Below the pieces are notes generated by a model. It ran no database searches and was not told where the DNA came from. It was given only the letters and a program-made list of their open reading frames with translations. Made by a program: the position numbers and the translations under genes. Below are positions 5,126 to 12,137 of a stretch of 12,137 nt of DNA, one piece after another. Numbering within the stretch: the first letter of the stretch is position 1; each line of letters opens with the position of its first letter. Origin of the DNA: Gammaproteobacteria bacterium (lineage in GTDB: Bacteria > Pseudomonadota > Gammaproteobacteria > GRL18); assembly GCA_023144715.1 (NCBI GenBank), contig JAGLFC010000055.1, forward strand, positions 1 to 12,137. The letters are read 5' to 3'.

Positions 5126-7348
5126 ATGAATCAAACTTTAAACTTAAATACTGAACATCGTTTTGAAGAAGATACTATCGATCTACGCGAATATTGGTCT
5201 ATTATTCGACGACATATTTGGGGAATTTTAAGCCTATCATTACTATTATGTCTTTTAGCATTTGTGATTATTTTTTCACTAAAACCTATTTATGAAGCAC
5301 ATACAACAATATTGCTTGAATCTCAAGAAGCAAATGTAGTATCCATTGAAGAAGTGTACGGCATTAATTCTAAAAATATGGATTATTTTTATTCTCAAAT
5401 TGAAATTATTAAATCACGTTCTATTGCTGAAGCGGTTGTCAAAAAACTTAACCTAGAGAAGCACCCAGAATTTGATCCTGCACAACAAGAAAAACCTTTT
5501 TTCTCATTTAATATAATGGCATTTTTGCAAGAATTCTTACCAGAAAGTATGAAACAACCTGTTAAAAAATTGACAGATGAAGAAAAACAACGTCGTATAT
5601 TTGATGATATTGTGGCACAAGTCATGAGCCAATTGAGCATAACAGAACATAAAAAAAGTTTGGTGCTTACTATTTCTTTTAATGCTTATTCACCAAAATT
5701 GGCGGCAGAAGTTGCTACAGAAATTGCGAATGCTTATATTAATAATGGTTTTGAAGCAAATTTAGAAATGACTGAACAAGCCGTTGGTTGGTTAAATGAA
5801 CGATTAAGTGGTTTAAAAAATAATCTCACTGAAGCAGAACAAGTATTAAATGCTTACAGAAGCCGTGAAAATTTACTTGATGTGCAAGGAATCGAAACAA
5901 TTGCTGCTCGGGAATTGGAGACTATCTCAAAACACCTATCAGAAGCACGTAGAGAACGTACTAAATTACAATCTATTTATTATCAAATTCAACGAGCAAA
6001 AAAATCAGGTAGTATTGAAAAGTATGAAGCTATTTCAGGTATATTAAACAGTACCGCCGTACAACATGCAAAAGATAATGAGCATGATGCACAAAATGCA
6101 ATTGCTGAATTGAGTAAACGTTATGGAAATAGACATCCCACTATGCAAGCGGCTAAAGCTAATCATGAAAAAGCAAAAAATAGTTATCTTAAATTATTAA
6201 AAAGTGTGTCTCGAGGCATTGAAAGTCAGTATCGTGCTGTTAAGGCGAATGAAGTAGCATTAGAAAAAGAACAGCGTCGTATTAAAGGTGAAATTCGTAA
6301 TATTAATAGTAAAAGTTTTAAAGTAACAGAATTAACACGTAACGTAGAGACTCATAAGCAAATTTATGAAACTTTTTTTACTCGCTTAAAAGAAACCAGT
6401 GAAACATCAGGTATGAAAACAGCAAATGCTCGTATTATTGATGTGGCGATTGCACCAGAATTTCCAATTAAACCAAGAAAAAAGTTAATTATGTTGATCA
6501 CTCTTATCTTAGGTTTAGCCTTGGGTATTCTTTTGGCTTTTATGAAAGATTCATTAAATAATACTATACAGTCTGTAGAAGATATAGATAAAAAATTACA
6601 CGTGCCTTTTTTAGGGGTTATCCCTCAACAAAAATTAAAGAAATCAGAGCTTGATTCACCTTTATTAGCTTTTTATCATGATAATAAATCAAGCTTTTCA
6701 GAAGCGATTCGTACTGTGAGAACAGGTATTGTTATGTCAAGCATGAATGATGATAAAAAAATAACGCTGATTACATCGTCTGTTCCTAATGAAGGGAAAA
6801 CAACGGTTTCAATTAATTTAGCCATGGCATTGGCTCAAACTGAAAAAGTATTACTTATTGATGCAGATATGCGCCGTCCTTCCATTGCAAAAGCATGTGA
6901 CTTTAAATCAGAAAACGGTCTTGCAACATTAATCGCAGGTACTTCAAATATTCAGGATTCTATTCATCACTTTGAAGAATGGAAGCTGGATATTCTTCCA
7001 TCAGGTATTGTACCACCCAATCCACAAGAATTATTGACCTCTAAACAATTTAAGACATTGCTTAAAATGCTTAGTCAAAAATATGAACGGATTATTATAG
7101 ATTCAGCACCGACACAAGCAGTGAGTGATGCATACTTAATTTCAAAGTATGTAACGGAGGTTGTTTATATTGTCAAAGCTGATTCAACTGCTCATGCTTT
7201 AGCTCAAGCAGGTTTAGATAAACTAAAAGAAAATAATGGACATATTTCTGGTGTGGTGCTTAATCAATTAGATATGGTTAAATCAGGTAAATACTATTCA
7301 GGTGATTATTATAATGGCTACTATAGTAATTATGGTTATGCCAATTAA
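5126..7348 (+). CDS. Wzc-like polysaccharide copolymerase with fused tyrosine autokinase (BY-kinase)
   Basis: Inner-membrane polysaccharide copolymerase and tyrosine autokinase, 740 residues, controlling EPS chain assembly and export with the OPX protein. The N-terminal Wzz domain begins near 18 with transmembrane segment 1 at about 31-52. A long coiled-coil periplasmic region spans about 200-440. The Pro-rich stretch PEFPIKPRKK leads into transmembrane segment 2 at about 453-472. The cytoplasmic kinase carries Walker A SSVPNEGKTT (about 550-560), Walker A' VLLIDADMRRP (about 574-584) and Walker B RIIIDSAPT (about 655). The last 20 residues hold eight tyrosines, the usual autophosphorylation cluster. 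The one-piece form is the proteobacterial type. An 85-bp AT-rich gap precedes the gene, with no strong promoter and only a weak ribosome binding site (AACGG). The PHP phosphatase encoded just upstream is its likely antagonist. Confidence 0.95.
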   Translation: MNQTLNLNTEHRFEEDTIDLREYWSIIRRHIWGILSLSLLLCLLAFVIIFSLKPIYEAHTTILLESQEANVVSIEEVYGINSKNMDYFYSQIEIIKSRSIAEAVVKKLNLEKHPEFDPAQQEKPFFSFNIMAFLQEFLPESMKQPVKKLTDEEKQRRIFDDIVAQVMSQLSITEHKKSLVLTISFNAYSPKLAAEVATEIANAYINNGFEANLEMTEQAVGWLNERLSGLKNNLTEAEQVLNAYRSRENLLDVQGIETIAARELETISKHLSEARRERTKLQSIYYQIQRAKKSGSIEKYEAISGILNSTAVQHAKDNEHDAQNAIAELSKRYGNRHPTMQAAKANHEKAKNSYLKLLKSVSRGIESQYRAVKANEVALEKEQRRIKGEIRNINSKSFKVTELTRNVETHKQIYETFFTRLKETSETSGMKTANARIIDVAIAPEFPIKPRKKLIMLITLILGLALGILLAFMKDSLNNTIQSVEDIDKKLHVPFLGVIPQQKLKKSELDSPLLAFYHDNKSSFSEAIRTVRTGIVMSSMNDDKKITLITSSVPNEGKTTVSINLAMALAQTEKVLLIDADMRRPSIAKACDFKSENGLATLIAGTSNIQDSIHHFEEWKLDILPSGIVPPNPQELLTSKQFKTLLKMLSQKYERIIIDSAPTQAVSDAYLISKYVTEVVYIVKADSTAHALAQAGLDKLKENNGHISGVVLNQLDMVKSGKYYSGDYYNGYYSNYGYAN

Positions 7349-7358
7349 TCGCTAGAAA

Positions 7359-7763
7359 ATGATAAAACAAATGACCATTAATGTCTTATCACAGGGGTTA
7401 CATGATATCACACAGCGTATTAATGCCGTTGTTGAAGATACTAAACTTAATGAAGGTTTATGTACTGTGTTTGTTCAACATACTTCTGCGAGTTTAATTA
7501 TTCAAGAAAATGCTGACCCTTCAGCACGTCATGATTTAGAAAACTGGCTTAATCGTCTAGTATCTGAACATGATCCGCTTTATACTCACACCCTTGAAGG
7601 TGCTGATGATATGCCAGCACATATTAAATCAGCTATTACAGCCACTTCAATTGCTATTCCAGTGATGAAAAATAAGTTAGCCCTTGGCAGATGGCAAGGG
7701 CTATATCTATGGGAACATCGCAAACAAAGTGGACAAAGAAACATTATTGTTCATATAGCTTAA
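7359..7763 (+). CDS. yjbQ: YjbQ family protein (UPF0047)
   Basis: A 134-residue full-length member of the YjbQ/UPF0047 family of small cytoplasmic enzymes that assemble as trimers. Conserved blocks are all present: FVQHTSASLIIQENADP (38-54), DDMPAHIK (83-90) and LGRWQGLYLWEHR (109-121), with the histidines expected at the metal or ligand site. E. coli YjbQ has a weak thiamine-phosphate-synthase-like activity, and databases name the family accordingly, but its physiological role is unsettled. The first ATG is 10 bp after the kinase gene; a second ATG four codons later is an alternative start. The short gap suggests cotranscription with the EPS genes, but nothing in the sequence links it functionally to polysaccharide. 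Confidence 0.92.
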   Translation: MIKQMTINVLSQGLHDITQRINAVVEDTKLNEGLCTVFVQHTSASLIIQENADPSARHDLENWLNRLVSEHDPLYTHTLEGADDMPAHIKSAITATSIAIPVMKNKLALGRWQGLYLWEHRKQSGQRNIIVHIA

Positions 7764-7781
7764 AAGTATATAGGGTATAGT

Positions 7782-8573
7782 ATGAGTGTGTGGGGAAAAT
7801 TATTAGGTGCTATAATTGGGTTTATGATATGGGGACCTTTAGGGCTTATTATTACTGCTATAATAGGTCATAAATTTATTGATAAACCATTACAAAGAAA
7901 GCATAACGAATACATTCAAGCTACTTTTTTTTCAGCGACATTCTCGATTATGGGTCATATTGCTAAGGCTGATGGGCATGTCAGCAAAAATGAAATAAAA
8001 ATGGCTGAACAGATCATGACTCACATGAAGCTTGATGCCGAGCAAAAAAAAGAGGCGATTAGATTATTTAATCAGGGCAAACAAGCTGATTTTGATATGG
8101 AAGTTGCTCTACTTAAATTTAAAAGGATTGCATATAGACGTACCACTTTATCGCAGATGTTTTTAGAAATACAGCTTCATGCTGCGTTAGCCGATGGAAA
8201 AATAGAAGCCTCTGAACAACAGATTATTACTTATATTGCTCAACAGCTAGGATTCAGTACCAGACACCTTGAACAGTTAATGAGTTTGGTAAAATCCAAT
8301 CTTGGTTTAGGCAATAATCAGTACCATTATGGACAATCAGGTTCATATAAAAATCAATCAGATTTACTTCAAGAAGCGTATGAAATGTTAGGAGTGGACA
8401 AGTCAGATAATGATACTGATGTGAAAACTGCTTATCGTCGTTTAATGAATCAACATCACCCTGATAAGCTAGTTTCTAAAGGTTTACCAGAAGAAATGAT
8501 TCAAATGGCCACTGAAAAAACACAACAAATCAAAGCTGCCTATGAATATGTGAAAGAATCACGAAAAATATAA
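7782..8573 (+). CDS. djlA: DjlA, membrane-anchored DnaJ-like co-chaperone (TerB + J domain)
   Basis: DnaK co-chaperone anchored in the inner membrane by one N-terminal segment, with its J domain in the cytoplasm. The 263 residues have the full family layout. The Gly-rich transmembrane segment (about 5-30) resembles the dimerising anchor of E. coli DjlA. A TerB-like helical domain (about 45-165) has paired acidic turns, IAKADGHVSKNEI and ALADGKIEASEQQ. A short Gly/Gln/Ser linker follows, then the J domain (about 194-260) with the essential HPD at 226-228. The tail HHPDKLVSKGLPEEM is nearly the same in E. coli DjlA, from recall. AGGG lies 6 nt before the ATG. In E. coli, excess DjlA switches on colanic acid capsule through the Rcs pathway, so its place after an EPS operon is notable. 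No Rcs gene is in the window. Confidence 0.95.
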   Translation: MSVWGKLLGAIIGFMIWGPLGLIITAIIGHKFIDKPLQRKHNEYIQATFFSATFSIMGHIAKADGHVSKNEIKMAEQIMTHMKLDAEQKKEAIRLFNQGKQADFDMEVALLKFKRIAYRRTTLSQMFLEIQLHAALADGKIEASEQQIITYIAQQLGFSTRHLEQLMSLVKSNLGLGNNQYHYGQSGSYKNQSDLLQEAYEMLGVDKSDNDTDVKTAYRRLMNQHHPDKLVSKGLPEEMIQMATEKTQQIKAAYEYVKESRKI

Positions 8574-8578
8574 CATCA

Positions 8579-9226
8579 TTAAAGATAATAAGCACTTTTG
8601 GTCATAAGTTTAGAACTGGTATTCATTGCAAGTTTAACAGCATGAGGCAATTTTTCTGCCCCTGCATTTTCGGCAATAACTGCATGACGTAATTCATCGT
8701 GTTTCATTTGTTCTAATATTGCACGACTTTTTTTATCTTCAGGAGACAATTGGCTTAAATGATTGTCTAAATGACGGACAACCTGATGCTCTGTTTCAGA
8801 GACAAAACCTAAGCTCCATTTATCACCTAATTTTCCTGCGATAGCACCCATGGTTAATGAACCCATATACCAAAAAGGATTCAAATAACTCGTATGTGTG
8901 CCTAATTCCTTGCAACGATTATCACACCAATCTAAATGATCATTTTCTTCTTGGGCTGCACGATTCATTTGTTCACGCACGTGAGGCAGTTTAGCGGTTA
9001 ATGCTTGCCCTTGATAAAGCCCTTGAGCAGAGACTTCTCCAGCATGATTAATACGCATTAAACGTCCTGCAAGTTCCTTATCAGTATCACTAAGATTTTC
9101 GTCAGTGATGGTCTCTGATGGATTCTTTCTTTCAGTAATTTGTGGTGCACCTAATAGAGTTCTTACACCATTATCAATATGGAATAAAAAGTGATCAAGT
9201 GGTGAATACTGTCGTTTAGATGACAT
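8579..9226 (-). CDS. coq7: Coq7, 3-demethoxyubiquinol hydroxylase
   Basis: Di-iron monooxygenase that performs the last ring hydroxylation in aerobic ubiquinone synthesis, on the cytoplasmic face of the membrane. It is 215 residues, the usual proteobacterial length. The di-iron ligands are visible as E64 (NHAGEVSAQGLYQGQ), E94 and H97 (QEENDHLDW), E146 (VSETEHQVV), and E178 and H181 (HDELRHA). The start is the ATG at 9226, with AGAGG 9 nt upstream. It lies 27 bp downstream of the GlcF-like gene on the same strand, so the two are probably cotranscribed. It is convergent with djlA with only 5 bp between the two stop codons and no terminator hairpin there. Confidence 0.96.
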   Translation of the reverse strand: MSSKRQYSPLDHFLFHIDNGVRTLLGAPQITERKNPSETITDENLSDTDKELAGRLMRINHAGEVSAQGLYQGQALTAKLPHVREQMNRAAQEENDHLDWCDNRCKELGTHTSYLNPFWYMGSLTMGAIAGKLGDKWSLGFVSETEHQVVRHLDNHLSQLSPEDKKSRAILEQMKHDELRHAVIAENAGAEKLPHAVKLAMNTSSKLMTKSAYYL

Positions 9227-9253
9227 GATAAAAGACCTCTTATATTTTATAAA

Positions 9254-10576
9254 TTAGTGGTTTATTATTAACTGTTGTGCCAATAAACGGATAGGGTGGA
9301 TGACTTCTATCTTATGATCGGGCATGATATTACGTGTGTTAAGACCTTGTTTAAAATGCAAAGTACAACCAATATTGGATGAAACAATGGTCTTATATTG
9401 TTTTGATTCAATTTCATCTATTTTTTTATCCAGTAAGGTATTGGCTATTTCTGGATATTTGAGCATATAACTGCCTGCGGCACCACAGCAAAAATGATCA
9501 TTCAGTTTAGATAATTGAATATCTGGAATGACGTTTAATAATTCAAATAAATAATGTTCTGATTTTAAGCTATTTTTCAGACTACAAGGAACATGCACTG
9601 CAATATGATTGTCTTTTAACGCAGAAAACTGAATATTCGCTGCTTTAATAGCATAAGATAAAAAGGTGAGTGCATCCATTGTTTTATGGCTAAATTCTTC
9701 AGCTTCTGGATGAGCTAAAATATTTTTATACGTTTTTAAATGTGCCGAACAACTGTTATTAATGGAAATAATTGCCTGACTATTTTTTAATAATGGCATA
9801 AAAGTTTCAATATTTTTCTTGGTGACATTATGTACTGCCTCAGCATCACCATGACGTATATGAACAGCACCACAACACTGTGATTGTTCAGGGGTAATGA
9901 CCTTAAACTGGCAAGCATTAAGTAATAATAGAGTATCTTCAAGAATTTGTTGTTCAAATAAATCACCACTACACCCTTTAAATAAAATAACTTGTGCTTT
10001 TGTCCGTGAACATTCGGGCAAAGTGTATTTTTTTATAGAATCGGTCACTATTTCTTGACTAAATTGTTTAAAAAATGAAAAAGTAGATTGTTTTTTTTCT
10101 TGTGTGGCGATTTGATTGGCAGTTTGTATTGCTAATTCTTTTTTAGGGGGTGTTTTTTGTACAGGTGATTGAAAATGAGATAATGTTTTTGCAGCTAATT
10201 TTAGTAAAGGGTGAAGACTCGGTGTGACTAATACTTTTTCGACAATTTTCTGCTTGAGTGATGGTTTATGAAGCTCATAATGACTACTCATAAAGGCTCT
10301 ACCCAAGCGATTGATTTGTGAATAATCAACTTGTGAAGGACAGATTTTTTCACAAGCATAGCACCCAAGGCAATGATCTAAAGAGCTTAATAATTCTTCA
10401 TTAGGTTCTATTTTTTCTTCTACCAATGCCTTATAAAGAGTAATTCTTCCTCGCGGTGATTCATTTTCTGTTCTAAAAATTGCATAAGTAGGGCAATGTG
10501 GTATACAAATAGCACAAAGAACACACTGATTAGCAAGTTGGGAAATAGTTTGGTTAAGTGTTTGGTTGATAGTCAC
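9254..10576 (-). CDS. GlcF-like iron-sulfur protein (two [4Fe-4S] motifs plus two CCG domains)
   Basis: A 440-residue electron-transfer protein of the glycolate oxidase iron-sulfur subunit type (GlcF, Pfam CCG family). Two ferredoxin motifs, C18/C21/C24/C28 (CVLCAICIPHCP) and C69/C72/C75/C79 (CLGCYACEKICP), would bind two [4Fe-4S] clusters. Two CCG domains follow: C202, C234-C235-G, C276, then C331, C363-C364-G, C404. GlcF passes electrons from an FAD subunit (GlcD/GlcE) towards quinone. No FAD subunit lies in the window, so the partner is unknown and the exact name uncertain. The linker at 100-190 is Lys/Gln-rich. The start is GTG at 10576: no ATG lies upstream before the in-frame stop, and the ribosome binding site is weak. 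It heads a likely operon with coq7. Confidence 0.85.
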   Translation of the reverse strand: MTINQTLNQTISQLANQCVLCAICIPHCPTYAIFRTENESPRGRITLYKALVEEKIEPNEELLSSLDHCLGCYACEKICPSQVDYSQINRLGRAFMSSHYELHKPSLKQKIVEKVLVTPSLHPLLKLAAKTLSHFQSPVQKTPPKKELAIQTANQIATQEKKQSTFSFFKQFSQEIVTDSIKKYTLPECSRTKAQVILFKGCSGDLFEQQILEDTLLLLNACQFKVITPEQSQCCGAVHIRHGDAEAVHNVTKKNIETFMPLLKNSQAIISINNSCSAHLKTYKNILAHPEAEEFSHKTMDALTFLSYAIKAANIQFSALKDNHIAVHVPCSLKNSLKSEHYLFELLNVIPDIQLSKLNDHFCCGAAGSYMLKYPEIANTLLDKKIDEIESKQYKTIVSSNIGCTLHFKQGLNTRNIMPDHKIEVIHPIRLLAQQLIINH

Positions 10577-10612
10577 AATAAAGAATAATCCGAAAACATA
10601 GTAATGTCTGCT

Positions 10613-10621
10613 ATTATAGCA
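10613..10621 (-). promoter_or_regulatory. Extended -10 promoter for the GlcF-like gene and coq7
   Basis: On the minus strand this reads TGCTATAAT, a perfect extended -10 (TGn-TATAAT). Transcription would begin about 7 bases further on, near 10606, giving a leader of about 30 nt before the GTG start. No good -35 is seen at the usual spacing. The surrounding TGCTATTATAGCA is nearly palindromic, so a reverse -10 (TATTAT, 10612-10617) could serve the divergent ferredoxin gene, but its -35 is also poor. Confidence 0.6.
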
Positions 10622-10658
10622 TTACAAAATAAAACAAGAGAGGAAATAACAAAGCAAT

Positions 10659-10985
10659 ATGTCATATTATTCAAAACATGTCTTTTTTTGTACTAATGAA
10701 CGACAAGATGGGGGCTTATCTTGTCAGCGTTTTGATACTCAAAAAATGCGTAAATATGTAAAAATGAAATGTAAAGAATTAGGGATTCATGGCGAAGGGA
10801 AGACACGCATTAATAGTGGCGGTTGTTTAGGACGGTGTCAGGAAGGTCCTGTTATGGTGGTGTATCCTGAAGGTATTTGGTATACCTTTGTTGATGAAGA
10901 AGATTTAGATGATATTATTGAACAACATCTATTAAAAGGACAGATCGTAAAACGATTACAATTAAAAAATAGAGAATCGACATAA
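10659..10985 (+). CDS. Thioredoxin-fold [2Fe-2S] ferredoxin domain protein
   Basis: Small cytoplasmic electron carrier, 108 residues. The cysteine pattern C11-X10-C22 ... C56-X3-C60 is that of thioredoxin-like [2Fe-2S] ferredoxins (Shethna/NuoE-type fold). It is set in the family motifs HVFFCTNERQDGGLSC and INSGGCLGRCQEGPVMVVYP, followed by PEGIWYTFV. C38 is an extra cysteine that is not a predicted ligand. The acidic run DEEDLDD near the C-terminus is typical of a docking surface. The ATG at 10659 is the only start after an in-frame stop at 10647; AGGA at 10641-10644 is rather far (14 nt). It is divergent from the GlcF-like gene across 82 bp. Its redox partner is not known from the sequence. 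Confidence 0.92.
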   Translation: MSYYSKHVFFCTNERQDGGLSCQRFDTQKMRKYVKMKCKELGIHGEGKTRINSGGCLGRCQEGPVMVVYPEGIWYTFVDEEDLDDIIEQHLLKGQIVKRLQLKNREST

Positions 10986-10989
10986 CTCA

Positions 10990-11017
10990 GTCAACTATTG
11001 ACCATGTTTATTTTTTC
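10990..11017 (+). terminator. Weak possible terminator after the ferredoxin gene
   Basis: GTCAA (10990-10994) pairs with TTGAC (10998-11002) around a 3-nt loop, followed by a T-rich tract ending near 11017. The stem is only 5 bp and the T-run is not immediate, so termination would be weak. The same bases could form the -35 of a promoter for mlaF. Confidence 0.25.
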
Positions 11018-11053
11018 TAGTACATCATTAATTTTGTTGTTATACTCTATAAT
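10998..11053 (+). promoter_or_regulatory. Candidate promoter region for the mla operon
   Basis: Two options are visible in the 106-bp gap before mlaF. TTGACC (10998-11003) is followed after 17 nt by TACATC (11021-11026). A consensus TATAAT lies at 11048-11053 but lacks a good -35. The second would give a leader of about 30 nt. Either suggests that mlaF is transcribed separately from the ferredoxin gene. Confidence 0.4.
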
Positions 11054-11091
11054 CGTTTATTACTTATAAATAATACAATAAAAATAAGCCT

Positions 11092-11916
11092 ATGTTGATA
11101 AACAATAATTTAGTCAGTATTAGAGATCTACATTTTTCCCATGCTTATAGCAAAAATCAAACTAAAATTTTTAATGGTATTAATATTGATATTCCTAAAG
11201 GCAAAATAACCGCTATTATGGGTCCTAGTGGTACAGGGAAAACAACGTTACTCAAACTGATTGGTGGGCAAATCACGCCTCAAGAAGGCACAATATATTT
11301 TCATGGTGAAAATATTCCTACCATGAATACAAAAAAATTATATCATGTTAGAAAAAAAATGGGCATGTTATTTCAAAGTGGTGCTTTATTAACCGACATG
11401 AATGTCTTTGATAATATTGCTTTTCCTTTACGTGAACATACTGAATTGCCAGAAGTGATGATACGTGATTTAGTTTTGATGAAATTAGAAGCTGTTGGTT
11501 TGCGAGGAGCACGTGATTTAAATCCCTCTCAACTTTCGGGTGGTATGGCACGGCGTGTTGCTTTTGCTCGTGCAATTGCTCTTGATCCAGAAATGATTAT
11601 GTTTGATGAGCCTTTTGCGGGACAAGACCCTATTTCTATGGGTGTATTAGTAAAATTAATACGTTCAATGAATAATGCTTTAGAATTAACCAGTATTATT
11701 GTGTCTCATGATATTAAAGAAACACTCGCGATTGCTGATAAAGTGTATATTATTTCTCAGGGTAAAGTGATGGGTTATGGTAGTCCAGACGAAATCAGCC
11801 AATCAGATTCTCCTTGGATCAGCCAATTTGTACATGGTAAAGCAGATGGTCCCGTGCATTTTCATTATCAAGCAAATGATTATCAAGAAGATTTATTAGC
11901 AAGGAATAGAGACTAA
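11092..11916 (+). CDS. mlaF: MlaF, ATPase of the Mla phospholipid transport system
   Basis: ABC ATPase that powers the inner-membrane MlaFEDB complex, which keeps outer-membrane lipid asymmetry by moving phospholipids between the membranes. It is 274 residues, close to the E. coli length. Walker A is GPSGTGKT (44-51), the Q-loop is at Q95 (LFQSGALLTDMNVFDN), the signature is LSGGM (148-152), Walker B is IMFDEP (169-174) and the switch histidine is H206. The C-terminal tail FVHGKADGPVHFHYQANDY is characteristic of MlaF and separates it from general ABC ATPases. The ribosome binding site is poor. The stop is 3 bp before the mlaE start, as expected for the mla operon. Confidence 0.96.
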   Translation: MLINNNLVSIRDLHFSHAYSKNQTKIFNGINIDIPKGKITAIMGPSGTGKTTLLKLIGGQITPQEGTIYFHGENIPTMNTKKLYHVRKKMGMLFQSGALLTDMNVFDNIAFPLREHTELPEVMIRDLVLMKLEAVGLRGARDLNPSQLSGGMARRVAFARAIALDPEMIMFDEPFAGQDPISMGVLVKLIRSMNNALELTSIIVSHDIKETLAIADKVYIISQGKVMGYGSPDEISQSDSPWISQFVHGKADGPVHFHYQANDYQEDLLARNRD

Positions 11917-11919
11917 TTT

Positions 11920-12137
11920 ATGGTTAAGGTATTGGAATGGCTTACCCTTATAGGACAAAATACCATTGATTTTTTTGCACGTCTTGGAAGTGAATTTTTA
12001 TTATTTTTGCAAACAATAAAAGCATTTTCTGTCATTATTTTTCGTCCTAGTCTTATTATTCAGCAAATGTATTCAATTGGCGTACGTTCCATGCTAATTA
12101 TTATTGTCTCTGGATTTTTTGTGGGTATGGTATTAGG
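11920..12137 (+). CDS. mlaE: MlaE permease, 5' part only (runs off the window)
   Basis: The first 72 codons of the Mla permease, cut by the window edge. The translation opens MVKVLEWLTLIGQNTIDFF and reaches RSMLIIIVSGFFVGMVLG, which matches the first membrane segment of MlaE, including the GMVLG motif. The start ATG lies 3 bp after the mlaF stop; AAGGA at 11901-11905 is 14 nt upstream. mlaD, mlaC and mlaB would be expected further right. Confidence 0.93.
   Translation, partial: MVKVLEWLTLIGQNTIDFFARLGSEFLLFLQTIKAFSVIIFRPSLIIQQMYSIGVRSMLIIIVSGFFVGMVL

Noticed and set aside
5395..6047. ORFs at 5395-5640 (minus) and 5850-6047 (plus) within the kinase gene
   Set aside because: Shadow frames of the conserved copolymerase; no supporting signal.
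9787..9969. 60-codon minus-strand ORF inside the GlcF-like gene
   Set aside because: Out of frame with the cysteine motifs of the real gene and without features of its own.
11348..11575. 75-codon minus-strand ORF opposite mlaF
   Set aside because: Antisense to conserved ABC motifs; no credible start signal.

Overview
The window looks like chromosome from an AT-rich gammaproteobacterium. The evidence is a DjlA-type membrane co-chaperone (TerB plus J domain), a bacterial Coq7 ubiquinone hydroxylase and MlaF/MlaE proteins whose sequences resemble the enterobacterial ones, all in strongly AT-biased DNA. Genus cannot be fixed from the sequence; a free-living or symbiotic marine lineage such as a Thiotrichales relative is only a guess.

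Region 1 (1-7348) is part of an exopolysaccharide (EPS) locus. On the minus strand is a WcaJ/GumD-type sugar-phosphate transferase that starts a lipid-linked polysaccharide chain. Divergent from it, across a 374-bp AT-rich control region, is a plus-strand export operon. It encodes an outer-membrane beta-barrel, a very short OPX (Wza-like) protein overlapping the barrel gene by one base, a membrane-anchored TPR-like protein, a PHP-family tyrosine phosphatase (CpsB/YwqE type) and a one-piece Wzc-like copolymerase/tyrosine kinase. No glycosyltransferase, flippase or polymerase is visible, so the sugar-assembly genes must lie to the left or elsewhere.

Region 2 (7359-8573) continues in the same direction with YjbQ, 10 bp after the kinase gene, and DjlA. 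They may be cotranscribed with the EPS genes.

Region 3 (8579-10985) is a redox block. coq7 and a GlcF-like Fe-S protein form a minus-strand pair convergent with djlA. A small thioredoxin-fold [2Fe-2S] ferredoxin is divergent from the Fe-S gene.

Region 4 (11092-12137) is the start of an mla phospholipid-transport operon: complete mlaF and the 5' end of mlaE, cut by the window edge.

The most interesting signals are the EPS control region, which has a duplicated extended -10-like element followed by a perfect 21-bp inverted repeat in the presumed leader; the pairing of a minimal OPX protein with a dedicated beta-barrel; and the Coq7/Fe-S/ferredoxin grouping. I did not find a clearly new defence or mobile system.
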